This document shows positions 53,829 through 64,000 of a stretch of 64,000 nt of DNA, one piece after another. The notes under the pieces were generated by a model. It searched no databases and had not been told where the DNA came from. It saw nothing but the letters and a program-made list of their open reading frames with translations. The position numbers were made by a program, and so were the translations under genes. The DNA comes from Paraphoma chrysanthemicola. Lineage: Eukaryota > Ascomycota > Dothideomycetes > Pleosporales > Phaeosphaeriaceae. Where the stretch lies: NCBI GenBank assembly GCA_020744225.1, contig JAGMWG010000015.1, positions 248,001 to 312,000 on the forward strand. Direction: 5' to 3'. Each line of letters opens with the position of its first letter. Position 1 is the first letter of the stretch.

Positions 53829-54549
53829 GCAGCCATCGAGGATTGGTAATTCGAATTTGTCCACAAAGAAGTTCTTGTGAACATAAAATCAGAGTTTTAC
53901 AGGCCATATTGCACCAATGCGGCGTCTATCAGAAATCAGGCAGAGATCTACAACGACATGTGTTCAAGAACATACAAAAGTCACCTCGTCATAGACTTGA
54001 CTGTTTTGATTCAGAGTTAAGCCCGTTAGTGCATCGTGTTTCACACAACCTAGTTCCGAGTTCATTGCACCAAAATGCAGGAATAAGACAAAACATTTAG
54101 TGCTGCGATCGACGGCACCCTTTATTGACCTTCCACACTTGTTAGTCGATGTGTAGTACCATACAATCTGACCATTCCTCCACGATTGGATTCTTCAGTG
54201 AAGTGTTCGCAAGGGGTCTGATACCACAAACAGTATGTAGTACCTATATCGTCTCTTGTATGACGTCATTCCACTTATGACATTTCATGTGCCAAACAGA
54301 ATGCTGACCGAAATTTCGCACAATTGATACCTTGTCCTGGTGTCAGAGAGCAGTCTTCGGTCACGAGCGAGTGTTGTGTCAAATCATTGAACTGACTGCT
54401 CTTGCGTAAACCCGGTCACGCTTTGCCGTGTATGACTAATCTTTGCTAACTTCATTTACGCCGCCCGCAAACCTCACCTCCCTCCACAGAATAAGCCGTC
54501 GACAGACTGTCTTGCGCAAGTCGCTCTCGCATCTCCATTACTCTTCACC
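53829..54549. other. Intergenic region between SUP35 and the Yju2-type gene
   Basis: About 720 bp, moderately AT-rich, between two plus-strand genes. No gene or repeat is recognised. Confidence 0.5.
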
Positions 54550-55629
54550 ATGCAAGGCTTCAACATGGGCCGGTACTACCCGCCCGATGCTACCAATGCG
54601 CCGTCGTTCAACACATCTCACCCGCTTGGCAAACGCGCAAGCAAAAGCTCACAAGGGATCCTCACTGTACGGTTCGAGCTGCCTTTTGCCGTATGGTGTG
54701 ATCACTGCATCCCGACCGCGATAGTCGGGCAAGGCGTGCGATTCAACGCCGAGAAAAAGAAAGTGGGCAACTACTATAGCACACCGATCTGGAGTTTTCG
54801 TATGAAGCACAGTGCCTGTGGTGGATGGTGGGAGATTAGAACAGACCCAAAGAATGCCAATTATGTCGTTGTCGAAGGTGCCAAGAAGCGAGACTACGGG
54901 CCCGAGGACAAACAGGTCGAGGGTGACGGAGATCTCAGATTTCTTACAGACGAAGAGAGGGAGCGACGGAGACTAGACGCTTTCGCAAATTTAGAGGGAA
55001 GATCCGACGAAAGGACTGTTCTTGACAAGAACAAGGAGCGGTTAGAGGAATTATATGACAAAAGCGCAGCCTGGAAGGACCCCTACGAGGTTAATGCACG
55101 GCTAAGAAGTGGGTTCCGAGTCGACCGAAAGAAGTACAAGCAGATGGAACGACAAAAGAACAGTATCCAAGACAAATTCAGCGTTGGTATGGAGGTCATG
55201 GAAGAAGTCGAGGCAGATCGCGTGCGAGCCAGCATGGTAGAATTTGGAGAGTCCGCCACAACCGATGCAAGCGCTGAGCCTAGTATCTGGCGGCCACTTT
55301 TCGAAGCCCCCAATATGGAGAATGTCGCGGATTTGGCTACAGACCTGAAAAGGCGTGGTGGAAGAGCGGGAATCAACAGACATATCTTGCAACACTCCCT
55401 TATCACTCAATCGAAAGCGGCTGTCGACCCGTTTCATCCGGACAATCACCATCCCAGGCCAAGGCCCACGTTCACTACCATCAAGAAACTTCAGACAGCC
55501 CAGTTCAAGACCGAAAAAATAATTCCAACTTCAGCTACCGAGACAGTAACCACAGAGCAACAACAGTCGCCAACCACGGCCCATCGTCCCAGTATAGGCA
55601 GTGTTCTTGTGGCTTACGACTCGGATTGA
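54550..55629 (+). CDS. Yju2/CWC16 family splicing protein (CCDC130-like), 359 aa
   Basis: Single exon from ATG 54550. The start MQGFNMGRYYPPD and the following LGKRASKSSQGILTVRFELPF, WCDHC, VGQGVRFNAEKKKVGNYYSTPIW and RMKHSACGGWWEIRTDPKN are the family core, with a CxxC pair and a later Cys for zinc. The MQGFNMGRYYPPD opening points to the CCDC130 (YJU2B) branch rather than Yju2 itself. A charged helical middle (DEERERRRLDAFANLEGRS..LDKNKERLEELYDKS) and a basic C-terminal region follow. Yju2 proteins join the spliceosome around catalytic activation; the CCDC130 branch is less studied. Nuclear location is expected. Confidence 0.92.
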   Translation: MQGFNMGRYYPPDATNAPSFNTSHPLGKRASKSSQGILTVRFELPFAVWCDHCIPTAIVGQGVRFNAEKKKVGNYYSTPIWSFRMKHSACGGWWEIRTDPKNANYVVVEGAKKRDYGPEDKQVEGDGDLRFLTDEERERRRLDAFANLEGRSDERTVLDKNKERLEELYDKSAAWKDPYEVNARLRSGFRVDRKKYKQMERQKNSIQDKFSVGMEVMEEVEADRVRASMVEFGESATTDASAEPSIWRPLFEAPNMENVADLATDLKRRGGRAGINRHILQHSLITQSKAAVDPFHPDNHHPRPRPTFTTIKKLQTAQFKTEKIIPTSATETVTTEQQQSPTTAHRPSIGSVLVAYDSD

Positions 55630-56396
55630 GCTCTGCTCAGATGCATTTCAAGACAAGAAGGATTCATAAAATGCATTACAGCATCCACAATACCTCAAGG
55701 CTGTGTGAAGACAAAGTCGACTGCGTAATCGTGGTGTTTGCACGCGATGAGATCAACACATCGAACTCAGGGGAAAAGGCTTTCTCAGAACGCCTGAGTC
55801 TGTGCAGGACGTCAAATTCGGTCGTATTACAAACATTCCTGCCATTAGACAGCGAGTCACGTCTTCTCTGCACTAACAAACTTCGAGAACATCAAAACAC
55901 CTGGTGCATGCATGCAAGTCAAGCTCCTGCTCGAAGGCATTACCATCTGGCGCTTGCGCATTTTAGATCGCCAGGTATCTTTAGGCGACTGGTCTCCTCT
56001 GCCAATACTAATTTTCTCGCCAACATTAGCGTGCTTGTCTCATTGAGAGGAAGCCTTGGGCGCAATCGAATCACATATGAGGAAGGATACATTGGACTTT
56101 GTGGCACGTTACACCGAAGCAAGTAGTGATAAATTGAAAGCTTTCGATTGTGACGTGCCTCGACACTGTGCATCGCATCCTACGTGTTTACAACTAAGCC
56201 ATGTGTCTCGCTCAACATATTCTTCGGATCTGGATGAAGACCATTCTGGTATGGAGTAGTACAGGATAACAATCTCTATCTCTTGGGATTTCGATCGATG
56301 TCGTGTTCAGCAACGAATGTGTTTTGAGCACCCATAGGCACTCGCCTCAGCTGTGTCAATACACGATGGCGAGCCTTTCCAGCTCTGATCAAAACT
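55630..56396. other. Convergent intergenic region
   Basis: About 770 bp between the 3' ends of the Yju2-type gene and the MFS transporter gene. No supported gene. Confidence 0.5.
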
Positions 56397-58075
56397 TCAG
56401 ATGGAAGGTCTCCTGCCATCTACGATTGGCGCGGGTACCATGTCGCTGGGTGGTAAAGCAGCCACGACATCACCTTCACTAGAAGAAGCGTCATCAATCT
56501 GCCGTGCCTTGCGGCGTTTCCTAATCTTGTCGTCGACATATCGAACCAGCGCTACGGCGAGTCCGACCGCAAGAATAGCGCATGCGATGGAGAACGCGCG
56601 GCGGTAGCGTGGGTAATCGTCTTGTCTAAAGATCTGCGCCCCGTAGATGCCTGCAATATTTGCACCCATGATAACCCTGCCATAAAATTAGTCTAAGCAG
56701 CCAGACCATTCTCATAATACTTACAGGGCCATGGCAAGAGCTCGCTCTTCGGAGTCGGTGCACGTGAGTGACATCCATGTAATGTTGAGCGGATGCGAGA
56801 AGGTGCCAAATGTTTGTGTCCAAACTACACCAAAATACCTAACGTCTCGGCTGCGGATTTCGGTGAAGATGCGATTGAATATGTATCCCAAGAGATGACA
56901 AGTGAAGCCTGCCATGACGGTCTCACCACGGCGATTAAAGTGATCGGAAAACCAACTGAACGCGAAAGAGACCGGGATCTGGAGGAAGAGGCCGACAGCA
57001 GCCATAGCATTGGCCCTCAGGGCACCGAAACCGAACTCCCGCACGAGAGAAGGAGCATACGTATCGAATGCTCGCTGCGGTCCATTGTTGCACATGGTTA
57101 TGGTAAAGTGAGCCCACATTCGCCAGTTCGTGAAGGCTTTCTTGAATGCTGGGAGTCCAATCTTCTTTTTCTTTCTGCTCTTCGCAGGGTCGTCGATATG
57201 GACACGATTGCGTAGGATGTGGATTTCCCGGTCCGTGAACATTTGCCATTTGGGCAAAAAGGTAGGATGCGGCCGTTTGAAAGAGTCGGGTAAGCAGAAG
57301 CCCAGGACGAAGCCGCTCAGAATGGTGAAGCCACCCATGAGCACAAACAACCAGAACCACCCTGGTTTGCCACCCACGCCACGCATGTGTAGGATCCCAT
57401 AGGCGAGCAGTTTCGCGGATGCTTGGCCAAACTGGTTGCCGAAATAGAATATCATTACACGCTTCGCTGTTTCTGATCGAGTATACCATGTGGAAAGCGT
57501 CCAGAGACCGCCGGGGATAAAGCCACTCTCGGTTATGCCAAGCAAGAACCTAGTCGCTATGAAGGATGCGTAATTGGTCTGCCAGGCCTGGAAAGTGCTG
57601 ACGGTGCCGAACAAAAATAGCTGAAGCGTGAGCCACTTGCCAGGACCAACTCGGTAGAGGGCCATGTTGGCCGGAATCTCGAAGAGCACAATGCCCAAGG
57701 ACAGCATCTGCTGGCCGACATTAAACTCATTTTGAGTGATGTCAATGTCTTCCCTGAATCTATCCGTGATGGCGTTTGCAATGTTACCGCGATCCAGCTA
57801 GCAGCGCGCAATTAGATGACGTAAAGACCGACAGCGGTGAAAGCGAGGCTCTTACTTGCAGACAGAAGAACCCAAGCGTAAGAAGGGGCATGACGATCAA
57901 GTCCAATCTGGTGAAAGTCAGTAATAGCTCAGCGTTTCTATCAGCTACTGTATGCTTACTTGCGTTTGGCTTTTTTCTCCTCGTCGACAGACCAGTCCCG
58001 GATAGGGAGGGCAACTTGATCCCCATGCTCGTTGTAATAGTCCCCTTTCAACTCAACCTGCACAAACTTGCCCAT
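56397..58075 (-). CDS. MFS anion:cation symporter, allantoate permease (Dal5) type, 506 aa
   Basis: Exons are 58075-57960, 57907-57856, 57797-56725 and 56676-56397, joined in phase. A cytosolic N-terminus (about 40 residues) precedes LDLIVMPLLTLGFFCLQLDRGNIANA, the first membrane helix and loop of ACS-family transporters. Further signatures are FNVGQQMLSLGIVLFEIPANMALY, ATRFLLGITESGFIPGGLWTLSTWY, and after a long central loop HFTITMCNNGPQRAFDTYAPSLVREFGF, then NIAGIYGAQIFRQDDYPRYRRAF from the last exon. About 12 membrane segments are expected. The family takes up allantoate, ureidosuccinate, nicotinate, pantothenate or dipeptides by proton symport; the substrate here is unknown. It is the last intact gene before the AT-rich block. 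Confidence 0.92.
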
Positions 58076-58905
58076 GGTGCCGTGCAACTTCGTGAAGGTA
58101 CAGTGCTGGTCTTAGGAGAAGGAGTAGGGTGGGCAAGCCTACGACAACGCCAGATTCTTATACACAACGTACTAGCCTGCTGCTGGAGCTGCTAAGCATC
58201 CTCTGTGCCGATTACAGGTACGCGGGCAGACCGTGATCGCCAAGTACAGCCAGTTCATGGCACAGATCATGAATTGACACTGGGCAGGCTAGGCTTCAAA
58301 TCTCGGTCGGTTCCATAGCTTGGCCAATTCAATTCTGACGAAGCAGAGACGCCTGATCGAGCCACAGGCACGCATAAAGCGAATTCATCACTTTTCCCAA
58401 GAATTCATTATCGGGCCCTCGGTGGCTAGGACTCTTGTCGCTCGTCCAAGAACTGCTTCTGATTCCAGACAGGAGTAACCTGCATATCTCGCCCGACAAG
58501 CTTTTGCCAACAGCAGAATAGTTGTCACTCGATATCGCCCAGGTGAGCAAGAAACTTTAAGGAGACCTCATCGTTGCTCATCGCTCGGGCAATATCTGTC
58601 TCCTCAATCCGTATCGTCCGGCTCGTCCTCGAGATGAGTCCTTCGTGGGAGACTGTCGTGTCGGAAGATCAGATTGTGGTTGTGGGCTTGGCTTGGGAAA
58701 ACCCAGGATCCAGTTTTCTCGGCACGATGTTGACATCCGCACCCTGAAGCACGTCATCCGCGCCTTAGCGAGTTGCTGCACATCAATTCTTTGCTTTTCG
58801 TAGCACGCAAGATAAGCTCGGTGAAGGTGTAATGGCAACCTTGGGAGCAAGATTAGTTCATTGATACAGCGCAGCGTCTTCCAACGCTAGGCAACATGCC
58901 TACAG
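58076..58905. other. Intergenic region between MFS gene and AT-rich block
   Basis: About 830 bp of normal base composition containing the MFS promoter. Short minus-strand frames (58329-58850) have no domain. The composition changes sharply within about 50 bp around 58905-58925. Confidence 0.5.
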
Positions 58906-61739
58906 AGGTTTAACTTTTTACAGGTCTATTTATTTGTAGAATTCAGACAGAGATATTACACGATTAATGCAGAGCTATACTACGTAAAGGCGCACTTAAT
59001 ATTACGAGCTGTAATAGATAGAAAGTAGCACGCTCTTATTAAATCTAATAGGTAAGCTATAAGATTTTGTATAGAGGTAAGAACACTAAAGAAACTTAAG
59101 CAAAGTAAAATTCTAGTATTCTTTTTACTTAACTTTATTATTTTAATTAAGCTAGAAGAACTATTTTTATAGTTAATTATTCTACTTATAATATAATTTA
59201 TTAGTAAGTAACCTAAAACTTACTAAGTTTACTCTCTTTATTCTTTCTTCTTTATATCTTAAGTATCTAATATACTATTATCTAAATACAAAGAGAGAAT
59301 ATAACTTACTCTTAAAGCTATTTAAGCTAGCTAATTTAAGAGTTACTAAGCTACTACTACTACTTTTAATATTTAATACTAATGTATTTTACTACTAAGT
59401 AGACTACTTTACTAAGTAAGTTACTAAAATCTAATAGTATACCTATATAATAATACTATATAATACTATAATAGTAAAATCTACTATATATAATAGTAGA
59501 TTATTATTCTTTAGATTTATTACTATTATTTATATTCTCTATCTCTATCTTATAAGTATAAAAGTTATATCTAGTCTTACTATAAGTACTATAGTATCTC
59601 TTAGTATATACTCTTTTTATAAGTATCTTACTCTTCTTATAACTACTATTTATCTTTTTAGTAATTAAATTAGATACTTTACTTACTATTAAGATTTTCT
59701 CTACTTATATATACTACTTCTTATTATAAGACTTATATCTTATAGAGCTCTTTATATCTCTATTATATACGTACTAGTACTATATAAGCTAAGAAATTAC
59801 TAGAGAACTTTCTAGTAATTTATCTATTCTTATATAGAGATAATATATTTATATTTATTTATTTTAACACTACTAGTATACTAATTAGTCTATTTATCTA
59901 TTCTTATATAGAGATAATATATTTATATTTATTTATTTTAATACTACTAGTATACTAATTAGTCTATTTATCTTATATTTAAATTACTCTAACTCTATTA
60001 GTTATACTAGAGTATTTTATAATACTATAAGTATCTAACTTTTACTAATAAACTTATATACTCTTAGTAGAGATACTTCTAAGTCTTATACTATTAAACT
60101 TAAAGATAATATTTTAATAAGAGAAACTCTATATCTCTTTAGTAACTAAGTACTTACTTTAAGTACTAATAGTTTAGAAGAAGAAGAGAACTCTTCTATT
60201 AAGCTAAAAAGCTTTAAAAGAAGTTAAAATAACTTATATAAGTCTAATATAGACTATTAGATTTAAGAACTAAAGCTTTAGAAGAAATAGTAGTACTAAT
60301 ATAATAAATTAAAGTACTTAAAGAATTATTAACTTTAATATAAAGCTAGTAACTATAGTACTATTTTAATAGATATAGTTAGATTAGCTATTACTACTAT
60401 ACTTATAGTAAGACTAACTACTATACTTCTATAATCTAATTTACTAAAGAAGTATAAAAAGTAAGATTATACTTAGTTTAACTACTAGAAGTATAACTAT
60501 AAGTATTACTTTAACTAGATTTTCTAGTTATTTACTATAAACTAATAAAAGATTAATTTTAAAGAATAATATATCTTTAAACTTCTAAAGTTACTATAGA
60601 GTATTTAAGTATATAATAGAGTTATACTTATAGTATATATAATAAGATTTAGTCTTATAAGAGTTACTAAGCTACTTATTTTAATAAGTTAGGTAACTTA
60701 AAAAGAGTTTAAAAAGATTATACTTAATACTTTAGACTTAAAGATAGAGTACTACTCTATTACTTACTTAGTCTTAAACTATAAATACTAAAAGTAGAAT
60801 AAGTCTCTTATAAAGCTTCTTAATACTATATATTTCTTATAAAAGAAGTTATAGAAGAAGATATCTAAAGAATATAATATTCTTTAGTATATCTTTACTC
60901 TATATTAGAAGATCTAAGATAATTTCTCTTAAGTAAAAGATAAGAATAAAATTACTCTTATATAAGTTAAGAACTTTACTAATTATTTATAGTACTAATT
61001 ATACTATAATACATTTTTAAAACCTAAAAATATAAAGAAGAGAACTAGCTATCTATATTTAACTATAGCTAGTAACTTAAAGAACTTTAAAATTTCTAAA
61101 AAGTAGAGAAAAGATTATATAGAATATTCTAGTTCTAAATAAACTAATTTAACTCTAAAGAGTAAATTAGTACCTAATTCTACTTATATTATATATTACT
61201 AATATAGAGAAGTAAAGTATAAAGTTAATATATATACTAATAAGAAAAAAATAAACTCTTTAGTTAAAAAAAAACTAAATAGAAAAAGAGAAGAAGTTAA
61301 AGAGCTAAGCACTCTTCTTTTTACTTATATTATCTAACTAGAGTATAGCTTATAAGACTTAATAAAAGAAGCTATTAGATAAGCTAACTCTAGAAGTATA
61401 CTAATAGTAATAATAAGAATTAGAACTTTAGATTATAAAGAAGCTCTAATTAACTTAAGTTTAGAACTAAATTTACTTTCTAGCTTCTTTATAAAGAAAC
61501 TAGACTTAAAAATTAACTTTCTCTTTTTATTAGAAGTAGAAACTATAAATAAAATAAATATATATTATAAATATAGTAATTATAAAGTATTCTATACTAA
61601 GAATTATAATGTATTAACTTAAGAGAGTAATACATAATTTATAATTACTCTGTAGAGCTAAGAAGGCTAGAATTATAGAGAATTCTATACCTAAGCTAAG
61701 AGTATATAGTTTAAGCTCTTTAGCTTAGTTTTCTTAAGT
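58906..61739. repeat. AT-rich, CpG-free decayed repeat block (RIP-like), left part
   Basis: Almost all A/T, dominated by TA, TAA and CTA steps, with stop codons in every frame and no usable open frame. By eye I find a single CG dinucleotide between 59041 and 61739. This is the expected end state of heavy repeat-induced point mutation of a transposon (CpA to TpA on both strands). No element type can be recognised in this part. A direct tandem duplication lies at 59821-59968. Confidence 0.8.
59821..59968. repeat. Direct tandem duplication, two copies of 74 bp plus a short third start
   Basis: The copies begin at 59821 and 59895. They differ, as far as I can see, at one base (TTAACAC versus TTAATAC), a C/T difference. 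A few bases of a third copy follow from 59969. Confidence 0.85.
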
Positions 61740-64000
61740 AGTAATAATTAAGTAATTTTAATTACGTAGTATCTTAGATTCTCTACAGTTATAAGTCTAG
61801 CGCTTTAGAATTATAAGTAGTTAATTCTCTTTGCGTAATTCTTTATGCTAAGTACTGCTAATTAATTATTTACTTAATACTCTAATTCTTATTCTAACTT
61901 ATTTACTCTCTTTTCTATAGTATAACTTTTATACTTTAGATCTTTATAGATTATAAATTTAAAGATATTTCTAAAGGCAGTTAGCTCCTAGTATTCTAAG
62001 CTAACTAGCTTTACTAGTTCTCTTAGTTCTGCGTAATTATATATAAGAAGAATATCTAGAATAAGTGTAATCCTAACACTTCTAATATTCTATCTATCTA
62101 TAATTAGAAACCTACTTATCTATTACTACTAATTCTACTACTAGTTTCTAAGAAACTAGAAGATAGAAGTAATTCTATAGTAGTTAGTAAATATAATATT
62201 CTTAAAGTAGAGTATAAGACTAGTAAGGCACTACTAGTAGATTAACTTAAGACTTAAGATAAGAAATTCTAACTATACAGCTATAAGTAGAAGAACTAGA
62301 ATTATAAGCGCGTAGCGCTTAATAATATTATAGATTAGATCTAGAAAACTATATTAGTAGAAATTCTTAGCTTAGCTTAGATCTAACTTAAATAGAAAGA
62401 TACTCTTAGAATATAATCTCTAATTAGGTACTTTAAGAAATCTATAGTGCCTAATAATATAATAGTCTAGAATTATATTAAGAATAATTACTAGCTCTAT
62501 CTTATAAAGGTAAGCTTCTTATAGATAACTTTAGAATAATAGTTTACTAATTAGGAAATACTGTATATATAAGTAGTAACTTTTAAGATTCTAGAGATAG
62601 AAGAATTACTTATACTTACTAACTTTTTAGATATACTAACTCTAAAGTATATAATAGACTAGGTAAAGATAATATAAGTAAATATAATTACTAATTAAGC
62701 TATAAAAAGAGAATAGATTACGCTTTAGAAGCTAGTATAGATCTATAGTACTATACTTTATAAAAATATAGTACTCTACTAAAAAGAAAAAGCGTACTTA
62801 GTCTTCTTAATACCTTTCTTTTCTAGATAAGAAAATATTAATTTAACTAAGAAATTAGTAAGTATAATTACTTACTTATGTAATAAACTAGATTGTAACT
62901 ATAAATAGACTCTAAACTTATACTAACGCCTTTAATACGTAATTACAGAATTATATTCTAGATTATCTTCTAATATAACTAATACAGTTAAGAAGTTAAT
63001 TAAGAATTAGTATAGTTTTTCTTAGTATAAGAATCTTTAGAAATAGATTAAGAAATCTAAGTAGAAAATAAAAGAATCTATACGCTCTAATAGAAATAGA
63101 TCTGTAGGCTAGATTACAGCTGCAATTATTAATCTAGTTTATATTTCTTAAGCTCTAGTTCTTAATAGTATATATAGTATAACTTATAGTATACATCTAT
63201 TCTTAGAATATATAATTCTAGATAGAGAATCTACTATTTACGTAGTAAATTAACAGAAACTACTAGTTCTAAGCATATTTATTAAGAGTCTACCTAAGAA
63301 TTATATCTATATAGAAACTTAATTACTTTCTATAAGTAGAACTAGTAATTACCTTTTACTAATAATTTTAAACGCGCCTAATAAAAGAAAATATAATCTT
63401 ATTCTTAAGAATATTAAAGTTATAAAAGAATTCTATCTTAGTATTATCTTAGAAGTAAAGCTTAGAGAGAAGGTAAAGATTTAGTATATAAGAGCAGATT
63501 ACATACTTAGACGTAGCGTAATTAACTTTAGCACTATTATATTTAATTTTATTAGTAAATATAATCTTCTCTTTATTAAATATAAGCTTTATTCTTATTC
63601 TATAGTACTTATTCTTATAAAGATAATATTAAAGAGATTATAGAAATTACTGCTAAGAAGTAATCTAGAGAATTTCTAGTACTTATAATTTAGCTATCTT
63701 AGCTAGTGTATACTTTAAGCACTTATAAAGAATATATAGAATATAAATATTAAAGGTATACGTAGAATTAAATATTAAGAATATATAATAACTTATACTA
63801 CTTAAGTAATCTTATAATACTAGAAGAAGTAATTACTATAACCTTTCTATAGAATATTATAGAATCTGTTTAATATACTACGCAGATAATTAGAAGAATA
63901 GTAGTTAATAGTAATTAAGAATAACTTCTTAGAAAAGATTAGTAACACTAATCTAAAATTAAAGACTCTTTCTAAGATTATACGCACTATAACAGCTTTC
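61740..64000 (+). mobile_element. RIP-degraded Ty1/copia retrotransposon remnant, truncated by window end
   Basis: The plus-strand frame beginning at 63215 reads ILDREST-IYVVN, matching the copia protease/linker motif LDSGAxxHxxN with His replaced by Tyr. About 150 codons later the same frame gives a gag-pre-integrase motif at 63674-63700: F, stop, Y, L, stop, F, S, Y, L in place of the family's FWHLRxGHL. Trp-to-stop, His-to-Tyr and Arg-to-stop can all come from C-to-T or G-to-A changes. The stretch between keeps alignable blocks (KSLPKNY, LNAPNKRKYNLIL, VKLREK, SKYNLLFIKYK). Integrase and reverse transcriptase would lie beyond 64000. The left limit is uncertain; I set it where CG dinucleotides reappear. 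Confidence 0.65.

Noticed and set aside
59821..59968. CRISPR-like or satellite array
   Set aside because: Only two direct copies without spacers, in a eukaryotic genome.
58906..64000. Mitochondrial origin of the AT-rich block
   Set aside because: No mitochondrial gene or tRNA is seen, it is continuous with nuclear genes, and a mutated copia frame is readable.

Overview
The window is nuclear DNA of a filamentous ascomycete (Pezizomycotina), most likely a Dothideomycete. The signs are introns of about 45-65 nt with GT..AG ends and CTAAC/CTGAC branch sites, the carbon-catabolite-repression genes creC and creD, a ZDS-type PP2A regulator, an eRF3 with a prion-like N-terminus, and an AT-rich block that looks mutated by repeat-induced point mutation (RIP). 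Class-level placement is inference. I see no tRNA, rRNA, CRISPR array, plasmid or viral gene. Coding regions were built by joining exons by eye across canonical splice sites in matching phase; untranslated regions were not mapped.

Left third (1-24 kb), metabolic and accessory. It holds the end of a short-chain dehydrogenase, a small Dabb protein, an SMP-30/gluconolactonase pseudogene whose stop codons look like C-to-T changes, an asparaginase-type Ntn hydrolase, a SYLF-SH3 actin-patch protein, a 10-cysteine small secreted protein hidden in three exons (effector-like), a fatty-acid-amide-hydrolase-like amidase, a secreted DUF1996 protein with a one-base phase conflict, a disordered hypothetical protein and a Zn2Cys6 regulator. 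A gene-poor stretch (18.5-22.1 kb) carries a 180-bp element with inverted ends and TA flanks. It is followed by hydroxyacid-oxoacid transhydrogenase and a cupin_5 protein.

Middle (25-45 kb), conserved cellular genes. These are ZDS1-like, Miro/Gem1, creC, creD, a GH18 domain fused to a UBA domain, the PSTAIRE kinase CDK1, an AlkB-type dioxygenase and SLM1. creC and creD lie head to tail with no gene between them. Both belong to the ubiquitin branch of carbon catabolite repression, although creC joins the CreB deubiquitinase and creD is an arrestin adaptor for a ubiquitin ligase.

Right part (45-58 kb). TSR2, a BSD-domain protein, a Yrb30-like RanGTP binder, SUP35/eRF3 and a Yju2/CCDC130 splicing protein are followed by an allantoate-permease-type MFS transporter. 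At about 58.9 kb the base composition falls abruptly into a 5-kb AT-rich block. Its right end contains a recognisable but stop-ridden Ty1/copia gag-pre-integrase region that runs off the window.
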